In this document: positions 40,319-47,366 of the stretch, piece after piece
Numbering within the stretch: position 1 is the first letter of the stretch
Layout of the letters: each line of letters begins with the position of its first letter
Source: Clostridia bacterium
GTDB lineage: Bacteria; Bacillota; Clostridia; Christensenellales; Aristaeellaceae
Assembly: GCA_017508975.1 (NCBI GenBank)
Contig: JAFWQU010000009.1
Location: 1-49,076, forward strand
DNA: 49,076 nt
Direction of reading: 5' to 3'
Position numbers and translations under genes: made by a program
The notes under the pieces: generated by a model
What the model was told of the DNA's origin: nothing
Databases searched by the model: none
Seen by the model: only the letters and a program-made list of their open reading frames with translations

Positions 40319-40978
40319 ATGAGATATCCGAACGCCGCGAAGGGCATCAAGAAAATCTATCTCGCCGAGATCCTGGGCATTGTGGCCGCCGTCTTCGGGA
40401 TCGGCATCCTGGTGCTGACCGCTGTCAGGAATGTCGATCTCAGCGCCGGCGGCGATGCGCTCCGGACGAACATGGAGTCCGCCGGCATCGTGACCCAGTT
40501 CGTGATCTACGGGATCGCGGCTATCCTGCTGGTCCTGGTGAGCTATTTCCTGGGCATCGCCGGTATTCTCCAGGCTTCGAAGGACGAGGAGAGCTTCAAG
40601 CGCGCCCTGTGGGTGGAGCTGCTGGGCCTTGCCCTGACGATTGTCATCGCCTATCTGCAGAACAGCAGTCCCCGGATCGCCAGCTGGCTGAACATCGCGG
40701 TCACGGTCTGTGCCATGACGGTGACGCTTCTGGTGCTGGAGGGAATCTGCAGGCTTGCCGAAAGCCTCGGCCGGAAGGACATCACCGCGCTGGCGGAGCA
40801 GAGCCGCAAGTATCTGCTGATCGCGTACCTTCTCTCCGCGGTCGGCGAGCTGTTCGTCGCGCTCAACCCCGGCGATCCCTTCTACGTCTCCGCCAGCGGC
40901 GTCGCCGCCTTCCTGATGGACATTGCCGCCTATGTGCTCTACCTGCGGGTGCTCTCCAGGGCAAAGACCATGCAGTGA
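40319..40978 (+). CDS. Six-helix membrane protein of unknown function
   Basis: The 219-residue protein has an amphipathic N-terminus (MRYPNAAKGIKKIYLAE) and about six membrane helices (AEILGIVAAVFGIGILVLT, FVIYGIAAILLVLVSYFLGIAGIL, LWVELLGLALTIVIAYL, LNIAVTVCAMTVTLLVLEG, YLLIAYLLSAVGELFVAL, AAFLMDIAAYVLYL). The short loops carry few charged residues and no known transport motif. A GGGAGGATTG site precedes the ATG. I do not recognise the family. It may share a transcript with the secreted HEXXH protease 79 bp downstream. Confidence 0.72.
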   Translation: MRYPNAAKGIKKIYLAEILGIVAAVFGIGILVLTAVRNVDLSAGGDALRTNMESAGIVTQFVIYGIAAILLVLVSYFLGIAGILQASKDEESFKRALWVELLGLALTIVIAYLQNSSPRIASWLNIAVTVCAMTVTLLVLEGICRLAESLGRKDITALAEQSRKYLLIAYLLSAVGELFVALNPGDPFYVSASGVAAFLMDIAAYVLYLRVLSRAKTMQ

Positions 40979-41057
40979 TCGGCAGGACCGAACATTTCCA
41001 TGATTTGCAGGCGTCCGTCCCAACCCGGCCGGACGCCTTTGCCGAAAGGAGAAAATT

Positions 41058-42041
41058 ATGAAGAGAAGTGCGATCTGCCTGGTTTTGCTGCTGTTGCTCG
41101 GCCTGTTCCTCTGCGCGGGAGGCGCGGCTGAATCCGGGAAAAAGATCTTCCAATACCGTTTCGCCGGAGCGGCGGAGGGGGCCGAAATCCTCCTGGCCAA
41201 CCGGGACTACTATGAGAATATGACCCAGAACGACCTGAATTACCGGATGCAGAAGACCGGCGCGACGCTGGCGGAGCTGGAGGCGTTCATCCCGGGTCAG
41301 GTGCTCGACTTCACGGACGCGGAGATCGCCGCCATCGACGCGGCCATGGCTGAGATGGAGGCGGTCTGCACCGGGCGCGGCTACCGGCTCCCGGCGACGG
41401 ACAGCATCGTCTTCATCAAAACCACCATGGCGGAGGAGTGTGGCGCCGGCGCGTACACCCACGGCACGGAGATCTATCTGGGAGAGTCGGTGCTGTCCTA
41501 TGCCTCCCGGGAGGATTCCGACGCTGTCCGGTTCTTCAAGCAGGTCCTGGCCCACGAGCTGTTCCACTGCCTGACCCGCAAGCATCCGGACTTCCGCGCG
41601 GCGATGTACGGAATCCTGGGCTTCACGGTGGTGGAGAAGGACTTCGCGTTCCCGCCGGAGATCCGGAATCTGATCATCAGCAACCCGGACGTGGAACACC
41701 ACAACTCCTACGCCGCCTTTGAGATCAAAGGTGAGATGAAAAACTGCACCGTGATCTTCACGACGGAGCCCTTCCGGAAGCCTGGCGACATGTTCTTCGA
41801 CCATATGGTGACCGGTCTTGTGCCGATCGACGATCTGGGCACCCTCTACACGAAGGAGGACGCGGCCAATTTCTGGGATGTGTTCGGCCGGAACACGAAC
41901 TACGTCATCGACCCGGAGGAAACCCTGGCGGACAACTTCAGAATGACGATCTTCGACGGCCCGGGCAGCATGGAGTTCCAGAGCCCGGAGATCATCGAGG
42001 CGATCGATAGACTGCTGAAGGACTGGAAGCCGGAACAATAG
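41058..42041 (+). CDS. Secreted HEXXH putative metalloprotease
   Basis: The 327-residue protein has a signal peptide (MKRSAICLVLLLLLGLFLCAGGAA/ES) and the zinc-protease motif HELFH at about residue 165 (FKQVLAHELFHCLTRKHPDF), typical of gluzincin-like or minor metalloprotease families. Downstream, EIYLGES precedes the motif and EHHNSYAAFEIKG follows it; the third zinc ligand could be in this part. It could act on peptides or cell-wall material outside the cell. I do not recognise a named family. An AAAGGAGAA site stands 6 nt before the ATG. Confidence 0.75.
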   Translation: MKRSAICLVLLLLLGLFLCAGGAAESGKKIFQYRFAGAAEGAEILLANRDYYENMTQNDLNYRMQKTGATLAELEAFIPGQVLDFTDAEIAAIDAAMAEMEAVCTGRGYRLPATDSIVFIKTTMAEECGAGAYTHGTEIYLGESVLSYASREDSDAVRFFKQVLAHELFHCLTRKHPDFRAAMYGILGFTVVEKDFAFPPEIRNLIISNPDVEHHNSYAAFEIKGEMKNCTVIFTTEPFRKPGDMFFDHMVTGLVPIDDLGTLYTKEDAANFWDVFGRNTNYVIDPEETLADNFRMTIFDGPGSMEFQSPEIIEAIDRLLKDWKPEQ

Positions 42042-42097
42042 GACGATTCCGTCTCTCCGGCGACACCGTGCGGCATGGACCGGCGCATTCTGCTGAC

Positions 42098-42126
42098 TGG
42101 ACGAAACCCGTGAAATATGCTATGAT
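42098..42126 (+). promoter_or_regulatory. Probable promoter of the fucO-like gene
   Basis: -35 TGGACG (42098-42103), 17-bp spacer, -10 TATGAT (42121-42126). An AAGGAGGT site precedes the ATG at 42158. Confidence 0.5.
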
Positions 42127-42157
42127 GTCAGTACCATAAAAAAGGAGGTACAGCCCC

Positions 42158-43303
42158 ATGTCTGTCAATCGCTTTGTACTCAACGGGATGTCTTTCCACG
42201 GCCACGGCGCGATCAACGAGATCCCCGGCATCATCGCCTCCAAGGGATTCAAGAAGGCCTTCGTGGCGTCTGACCCGGACCTGGTGAAGTTCGGCGTGAC
42301 GGCCAAGGTCACCGATCTGCTGGAGAAGAACGGCATCGCCTTCGAACTCTACACCGACATCAAGCCGAATCCCACCATCGAGAACGTGCAGCACGGCGTG
42401 GACGCCTACCGCGCGTCCGGCGCGGACTTCATGATCACCATCGGCGGCGGCTCCTCCATGGATACAGGCAAGGGCATCGGCATCATCGTCAACAATCCCG
42501 AGTACTACGACGTCCGCTCCCTGGAGGGCGTTGCCCCGACCAGGAACCGCACCGTCTTCACGATCGCGGTTCCGACCACGGGCGGCACCGGTGCGGAATC
42601 CACCATCAACTACGTCATCACCGACGTGGAGAAGAAGCGCAAGTTCGTCTGCGTGGACCCCAACGACATCCCTGACGTGGCCGTGGTTGATCCGGACATG
42701 ATGTCCAGCATGCCCAAGGGCCTGACCGCCTCCACCGGCATGGACGCCCTGACCCACGCCATCGAGGGCTACACCACGAAGGCTGCCTGGGCGCTGGCCG
42801 ACTGCCTGGACCTGGAGGCGATCAAGCTGATCGCGAAAAACCTGCGCAAGGCCGTGCAGAATGATCCGGACGGCCGCGAGGGCATGGCGCTGGCGCAGTA
42901 TGTGACCGCCATGGCCTACTCCAACGTGGGACTGGGCATCGCGCACTCCATGGCGCATACGCTGGGCGCCGTGTACGACACGCCCCACGGCGTGGCCTGC
43001 GCGATGATGCTGCCCATCGTGATGGAGTACAACCAGGAGTACACCGGCGAGAAGTTCAGGGACATCGCCGAGGCCTTCGGAGTGGATACGAAGGGCATGA
43101 GCGCGGACGAGTACCGCAAGGCTGCCATCGACGCGGTGCGGCAGCTCTCCGTGGACGTGGGCATCCCCACCAAGCTGGAGAAGCTGAAGGAGGAGGACCT
43201 GCCGTTCCTGTGCGAGTCCGCCGCCGCGGACGCCTGCGCCCCGGGCAACCCGAGAGCGGCTTCCCTGGCCGACTTCGAAGCCATGTTCCGCAAACTGATG
43301 TAA
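42158..43303 (+). CDS. fucO: FucO-like lactaldehyde reductase (iron-containing alcohol dehydrogenase)
   Basis: The 381-residue group III dehydrogenase starts MSVNRFVLNGMSFHGHGAINEIPG, near the FucO start. The nucleotide-binding loop is TIGGGSSMDTGKGIGI. The iron site is spread over MDALTHAIEGY (Asp and His), GIAHSMAHTLGAVYDTPHGVA (His pairs). FucO reduces L-lactaldehyde to 1,2-propanediol with NADH, or the reverse. No fucose or rhamnose genes adjoin it, so a broader 1,2-diol role is possible. Transcribed alone, with copy k of the dispersed repeat and a terminator 3' of it. Confidence 0.85.
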   Translation: MSVNRFVLNGMSFHGHGAINEIPGIIASKGFKKAFVASDPDLVKFGVTAKVTDLLEKNGIAFELYTDIKPNPTIENVQHGVDAYRASGADFMITIGGGSSMDTGKGIGIIVNNPEYYDVRSLEGVAPTRNRTVFTIAVPTTGGTGAESTINYVITDVEKKRKFVCVDPNDIPDVAVVDPDMMSSMPKGLTASTGMDALTHAIEGYTTKAAWALADCLDLEAIKLIAKNLRKAVQNDPDGREGMALAQYVTAMAYSNVGLGIAHSMAHTLGAVYDTPHGVACAMMLPIVMEYNQEYTGEKFRDIAEAFGVDTKGMSADEYRKAAIDAVRQLSVDVGIPTKLEKLKEEDLPFLCESAAADACAPGNPRAASLADFEAMFRKLM

Positions 43304-43319
43304 TACTCATTCTGAACGG

Positions 43320-43456
43320 ATACCAATCTCAAGCAAAAAATGCAAATCAAGAAAGGGCATGTATCCGAAGGTCCAGGGCGATCGGAAAGCCCTGGTCGCG
43401 CCCGCAGGCGCGAAATCTCACTGTTGACGATAAGCATATTAAACTGAGAACGGTAT
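43320..43456 (+). repeat. Dispersed palindromic element, copy k (complete 137-bp short form)
   Basis: From ATACCAATCTCAAG (43320) to TGAGAACGGTAT (43456), 16 bp after the fucO-like stop and in the same orientation. Confidence 0.92.
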
Positions 43457-43462
43457 CAAAAG

Positions 43463-43497
43463 TCCCTGGCCGGCACTGTGGCTGGCCAGGGATTTTT
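43463..43497 (+). terminator. Bidirectional terminator between fucO-like and flavin reductase genes
   Basis: The stem TCCCTGGCC (43463-43471) / GGCCAGGGA (43484-43492) is followed by TTTTT on the plus strand and by CTTTT on the minus strand. Confidence 0.82.
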
Positions 43498-43508
43498 GGG
43501 TTCAGAGT

Positions 43509-46040
43509 TTACTCAGCGGGGGTTTCCGCGCCGGTGTCGTCCGCCTGGATGGCGTTGGCGGCGGTGCGGCCGGAGACGAAGATCTCCACGATGGCGTTGC
43601 CGCCCAGGCGGTTGCCGCCGTGGATGCCGCCGGTGACCTCGCCCGCGGCGTAGAGGCCCGGGATGATCTCACCGTCGCGGTTGAGGACGTGACGCTGGGT
43701 GTCAACCTTCAGACCGCCCATGGTGTGGTGGGTCGAGGGGGCCATCAGGCGCACGATCAGGTCGGTGCCCTTGAGATCGTAGGTCTCGGGCAGATAGTTG
43801 CCGTTCTCATCCTGCTGCACGTTGCCGACGCAGCGGGAGGCGATGGCCTTGCCCACGTTCGGATACTCGCCCTGGCCCATCACGGCCATATCGTAGGCGC
43901 GGACAGTGTCCAGCACGTGCTGCGGATCGGCCTCGATGCCGCCGATCTTCTCGAACAGCGCGGTCAGCTCCTCCACGGTGCCCTTGATGTGGTAGTAACG
44001 GCCCGGGTAGTCCTCAGCCGCCAGCTGCGCGGAGGGCGGGCCGGGAATGCGCTCGGTGGCGTTGTAGATCTCCAGGAAAACGCCGGGCGTGCCGTTGACG
44101 ACCATGCCGTTGCGGAACTCCGCCAGGGACAGCACGTCGCGCTCGGAGCCCTCGTCCACGAAACGGTCGCCCGTCATCGGGTTGATCCAGCAGGCGTAGT
44201 TGCCGCCGCCGAAGGCCAGATTGCCGTTGTCCACCCAGGAGATGGGCATCAGCTGGGTGAAGCCCATGCCGGTGACGTCCGCGCCCACCTCGCGGGCCAT
44301 GGCGATGCCGCTGCCCATGAGAGAGGAGCGGTTGGTGGTCTTGGTCGAGGGGGTCAGATACTCGCTGGACCAGTAGACATTGTTCTCCAGCACCAGCGGG
44401 ATGTTCGCCGCGTAGCCGCCGGTGGCCAGCACGACGCCCTTGGCGGCGTGGACGGTGACCTGGGTGCCGTCGAATTTCTCCGCCAGCACGCCCGTCACGC
44501 GGCCGTCCTCGACGATCAGGGACTTCGCCTCGGTGCGGAGCATGATCTGGTTGGCCTCGTTGGCCTTGAGCACGGTGGTCATGGGGGCCATGAAGTAGGA
44601 GCCCCAGCGGTCGGCGTAGAACTCGGTCTCGCCGTCGCCGTCGGTGTCGACGTTCGCGCCCGCGTACTCGTTCTCACGATACCACAGCGCGCCGATCAGG
44701 GTGGGCTGGCTGTCCTCCTTGAACGCGGAGCCCTGCTCCTCCAGCCACTCCTTCAGGCCCTGGCCGCCCTGGATGAACTGGGAAACCAGATCCACGTCGC
44801 CGTACATCCACTCGCTGCCGTCGGCGCTGGGCCGCAGGCCGCCGTAGTAGGTCTGGAAGATGTGCAGGTTCAGCGTGGAGAACAGCGCCAGCTGGTTCTC
44901 GGCCACGCCGGCCTCCAGCTGCGGCTCCGCCCAGTCCAGGTAGGCGCGGATCTCCTCCTTCAGGGCCTTCAGCACGGGCAGATATTCCGCGTGCACGCCG
45001 TGCTTGGACAGCTCCGCCGCGTCGCCGGCGACGAACTCATGGTCCTTGTAGTACTCGGTGTCGAAGGGCTCCTCGCTCCAGTTCAGGATCATCCGGAGCT
45101 CGTTGATGCAGCCCTGCACGGACTTGACCTTGGGGTAGGCCGTGCCGGTGAACGCGTAGACGCCCTCAGCGGCGTCCGGATTCGCCGGATCCCACACCAG
45201 GTAGGGCATCACAGACTGATACTGGCCGCCGGAGACCAGCGTGTTGCCGCCGACTTCCGCGTTCTTCTCCAGAATCAGCACGGTGTAGCCGTTCTGGGCC
45301 GCCTGGGCTGCCGCCGCGATGCCGGCGCCGCCCGCGCCTACGATCACCACGTCATAGGTCAGCTCGATGGGCTCGCCCGCCGCGTGCTCCACCCGCGCCG
45401 CCTTGAAAGCGGCCATGTCGGTGCAGCCCGCCTGCTCCGCCGCGTCGTTGACCGCGGTGCGCAGCGCCCGCGCGGAGAAGGTCGCGCCGGAGACGCCGTC
45501 CACGCCGGAGCCGTTCGCCGCGATCATGTCCTCGATCATGGGCGCAAAGGCGATGTCGCCCACGTGCGCGGTCTCGGTGGACTTCTCCACCTCGATGGCC
45601 TTGATGGCCGTCTCGGAGAAAGTCACCTTGAAGGTGGACGCGCCGTTGTAGCCGGTGCCGGTGCCCACGTAGGTGCCGGGGGTGAAGGTCATGGCGGCCT
45701 TCTCCTCCGCGGCGGGTTCAGTGCTCGCCAGGGCCGCGGCAACCGCCTCGCGCACGGCATTCGAGGTCACGGTCGCGCCTGTGACGCCGTCGATCTCGGC
45801 GCCCTGCGCCGCGATCACCTGCTCCGCGAGGGAGCTCAGGTCATTTCCGATCGCCGGGGAGGACTCGTTGCTCTCGAAGTCCACCGCGGTGATCCTGCCG
45901 TCTGTCAGGGTGATGGTCACCTTCACCACGTCCGCGAAGCCCTGGGCCTGTCCGGTGACCACGGTCTCCTCCGCCGCAGCGAAGGACGCAGCCCCCAGCA
46001 CAAGAGTCAACGCCAAAAACAGGGATAGAAGTCTGCGCAT
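43509..46040 (-). CDS. Secreted FMN/FAD fumarate reductase-type flavoprotein with two FMN-binding domains
   Basis: The 843-residue protein has a signal peptide (MRRLLSLFLALTLVLGAASFAAA). Two N-terminal FMN_bind domains follow, each with its flavinylation box (DGVTGATVT near 80, DGVSGATFS near 185). An FAD-binding succinate dehydrogenase/fumarate reductase domain begins near residue 230 (YDVVIVGAGGAGIAAAAQAAQ). The active-site part holds GFTQLMPISWVD and a late THHTMGG. It has no heme motif (CxxCH), so FMN probably feeds electrons to the FAD site. This is the UrdA-like type of extracytoplasmic reductase; the acceptor is unknown. I chose the ATG at 46040 (AAGGAGGAG site) over an in-frame GTG six bases upstream. 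No ApbE flavin transferase is in view. Confidence 0.87.
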   Translation of the reverse strand: MRRLLSLFLALTLVLGAASFAAAEETVVTGQAQGFADVVKVTITLTDGRITAVDFESNESSPAIGNDLSSLAEQVIAAQGAEIDGVTGATVTSNAVREAVAAALASTEPAAEEKAAMTFTPGTYVGTGTGYNGASTFKVTFSETAIKAIEVEKSTETAHVGDIAFAPMIEDMIAANGSGVDGVSGATFSARALRTAVNDAAEQAGCTDMAAFKAARVEHAAGEPIELTYDVVIVGAGGAGIAAAAQAAQNGYTVLILEKNAEVGGNTLVSGGQYQSVMPYLVWDPANPDAAEGVYAFTGTAYPKVKSVQGCINELRMILNWSEEPFDTEYYKDHEFVAGDAAELSKHGVHAEYLPVLKALKEEIRAYLDWAEPQLEAGVAENQLALFSTLNLHIFQTYYGGLRPSADGSEWMYGDVDLVSQFIQGGQGLKEWLEEQGSAFKEDSQPTLIGALWYRENEYAGANVDTDGDGETEFYADRWGSYFMAPMTTVLKANEANQIMLRTEAKSLIVEDGRVTGVLAEKFDGTQVTVHAAKGVVLATGGYAANIPLVLENNVYWSSEYLTPSTKTTNRSSLMGSGIAMAREVGADVTGMGFTQLMPISWVDNGNLAFGGGNYACWINPMTGDRFVDEGSERDVLSLAEFRNGMVVNGTPGVFLEIYNATERIPGPPSAQLAAEDYPGRYYHIKGTVEELTALFEKIGGIEADPQHVLDTVRAYDMAVMGQGEYPNVGKAIASRCVGNVQQDENGNYLPETYDLKGTDLIVRLMAPSTHHTMGGLKVDTQRHVLNRDGEIIPGLYAAGEVTGGIHGGNRLGGNAIVEIFVSGRTAANAIQADDTGAETPAE

Positions 46041-46067
46041 CTGCACTCCTCCTTACAATGGGTCTTG

Positions 46068-46159
46068 TTTCCATATGTTGCCACAAGGAAACCAGTTGTA
46101 GTTTCCATATGTTTCCATATGGAAACCGGGTGAAATTTCCATATGTTACCATATGGAAT
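46068..46159 (-). promoter_or_regulatory. Three phased palindromic operator-like sites upstream of the flavin reductase
   Basis: Three 24-bp sites (46068-46091, 46102-46125, 46136-46159) start exactly 34 bp apart. Each has the arms TTTCCATATG and CCATATGGAAA around a 3-bp centre; the first has a partly decayed second arm and the third ends in T. They lie between the -10 box and the start codon, in the leader of the gene. Confidence 0.82.
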
Positions 46160-46168
46160 CTAAATGTC

Positions 46169-46198
46169 ATTATATAAATAAAAAACCTATGTTGTCAA
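46169..46198 (-). promoter_or_regulatory. Promoter of the flavin reductase gene
   Basis: Minus-strand -35 TTGACA (46198-46193), 18-bp spacer, -10 TATAAT (46174-46169), 129 bp before the ATG. Confidence 0.82.
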
Positions 46199-46207
46199 TA
46201 ATGATTG

Positions 46208-46335
46208 ATACGGATCTCAAGTATAATACTAATCTCAAGTAAAATTACTAATCAAGAAAAGGCATGTAACCGAAGGTCCAGGGCGATCGGAAAGCCCTGG
46301 TCGCGCCCGCAGGCGCGAAATCTCACTGCTGACAA
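46208..46335 (+). repeat. Dispersed palindromic element, copy l (right end lost, left end duplicated)
   Basis: Two left ends (ATACGGATCTCAAG at 46208 and ATACTAATCTCAAG at 46226) precede one core. The right end stops after CTGCTGAC. This is the only clear case in which the copy is not in the direction of the adjoining gene. Confidence 0.85.
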
Positions 46336-46370
46336 AAGTCCCCGGCAGGCTTTGGGACCGACCGGGGGCT
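46333..46370 (-). terminator. Intrinsic terminator of the XRE/DUF2975 pair
   Basis: On the minus strand CCCCGG (46367-46362 region) pairs with CCGGGG (46345-46340), with AGC/ACT extensions, followed by ACTTTTGT. It lies 57 bp after the XRE stop. Confidence 0.6.
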
Positions 46371-46426
46371 GTAGGATGTTCTGCTATTGTGGCTCTTCGG
46401 CGCGCGAATCGTACGCCGGCTCCTCT

Positions 46427-46657
46427 TTATTCCGTTTTCTTCCTGTACTCCAGCAGATCCCCCGGCTGGCAGTCCAGCGCTTCGCACAGGGCGGCCAGGG
46501 TGGTGATGCGGACGGCTTTGGCCTTGCCGGTCTTCAGGATGGACATGTTGGCCAGGGTGATGCCCACCCGCTGGGAGAGCTCGGTCACGCTCATTTTGCG
46601 CTTTGCCAGCATGACGTCGATGTTGAAGATGATCTCGCCCTGCGTCTCTCTTTCCAT
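46427..46657 (-). CDS. XRE-family small regulator (YozG/Cro type)
   Basis: The 76-residue protein is essentially one helix-turn-helix domain (IIFNIDVMLAKRKMSVTELSQRVGITLANMSILKTGKAKAVRITTLAALCEALDCQPGDLLEY). This is the short HTH_26/YozG type that accompanies DUF2975 membrane proteins in Firmicutes. It is encoded 13 bp after the DUF2975 gene on the same strand. DNA binding is likely; the target is unknown and probably includes its own promoter. Confidence 0.88.
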   Translation of the reverse strand: MERETQGEIIFNIDVMLAKRKMSVTELSQRVGITLANMSILKTGKAKAVRITTLAALCEALDCQPGDLLEYRKKTE

Positions 46658-46670
46658 ATCCGCACCCCCG

Positions 46671-47150
46671 TCAGATCGTCAGGTCGCTCTGTTCCTGCAG
46701 GTCCGCCGCCTTGTCCACCAGGTGGGACAGACACACCGCCGCCACCGTCACGGCCACCCCGGCGAAGCAGATCAGCAGGGAGATCAGGAGAATCCCCGGA
46801 TGGTTCATGCTCAGGAAGAACAGGACGACGTTCCCGAGAAAGAAGAAGGCCGTATCCCCGGCGGCCAGCCAGGCGATACCCTGCAGCAGCCGGGCGTTCT
46901 CGACGGAGAAGGAGCGGTCCCGCCCAATGTTTGCCGCAATCTTCCAGCCCAGGAACAACGCGATGAAGCAGGGGACGGACGTGCACCACAGGAAGATCAT
47001 CCACGGCCAGTGCCAGGCGCCGAACTCCGGGAAGCTCGCGTGCAGAGAATCTCCGTAGTCGGGCAGCATCACAAAGAAGACGATGAGTCCGCACAGGCCG
47101 ATACCGATGACAATGCCCTTCAGCCAGGCGGAGAGTTTGCGTTGATTCAT
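46671..47150 (-). CDS. DUF2975 membrane protein
   Basis: The 159-residue protein starts MNQRKLSAWLKGIVIGIGLCGLIVF (AAAGGAGG site). It has four membrane helices (around 10-28, 49-69, 96-116, 124-146), with the pattern ANIGRDRSFSVENARLLQGIAWLA between helices 2 and 3 that marks DUF2975. It is paired with the YozG-type regulator, as usual in this family. Function is unknown; a sensor-like or regulatory pairing is inferred from the conserved gene order. Confidence 0.88.
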   Translation of the reverse strand: MNQRKLSAWLKGIVIGIGLCGLIVFFVMLPDYGDSLHASFPEFGAWHWPWMIFLWCTSVPCFIALFLGWKIAANIGRDRSFSVENARLLQGIAWLAAGDTAFFFLGNVVLFFLSMNHPGILLISLLICFAGVAVTVAAVCLSHLVDKAADLQEQSDLTI

Positions 47151-47175
47151 GGGGATTCCTCCTTTCAGCATCGAC

Positions 47176-47204
47176 AGCATAGCATGAAAGATCTTCTTTG
47201 TCAA
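47176..47204 (-). promoter_or_regulatory. Promoter of the DUF2975-XRE pair
   Basis: Minus-strand -35 TTGACA (47204-47199), 17-bp spacer, -10 TATGCT (47181-47176), 26 bp before the ATG. Confidence 0.75.
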
Positions 47205-47300
47205 CAAGAATTTATCGAAAAACAGAAAATTATGACCAGACGACAGGATCATGTACGGCGGATATGCGTGCCACCGGCAGCAAAACACCGTTTCACCGGC

Positions 47301-47329
47301 TTGACCCGGGGAGAACGTTCCTGTATAAT
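47301..47329 (+). promoter_or_regulatory. Promoter of the [FeFe] hydrogenase gene
   Basis: -35 TTGACC (47301-47306), 17-bp spacer, perfect -10 TATAAT (47324-47329), 38 bp before the chosen ATG. Confidence 0.82.
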
Positions 47330-47366
47330 TCAATAAAGAACACCTGACAAAGAAAGGATGACTCCC

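Noticed and set aside
43620-46028. Plus-strand open frame of about 800 codons opposite the flavin reductase
   Set aside because: Antisense shadow of a gene with signal peptide, FMN and FAD motifs. The translation is low-complexity (His/Gly/Arg/Val-rich).
46068-46159. Three evenly spaced repeats as a small CRISPR array
   Set aside because: The spacers are only 10 bp, the repeats are palindromic operators placed between promoter and start codon, and no cas gene is in the window.
19884-46335. Small peptides with the repeated motif VQGDRKA or SDRPGPS
   Set aside because: They are translations of the dispersed palindromic element in various frames, without ribosome sites.
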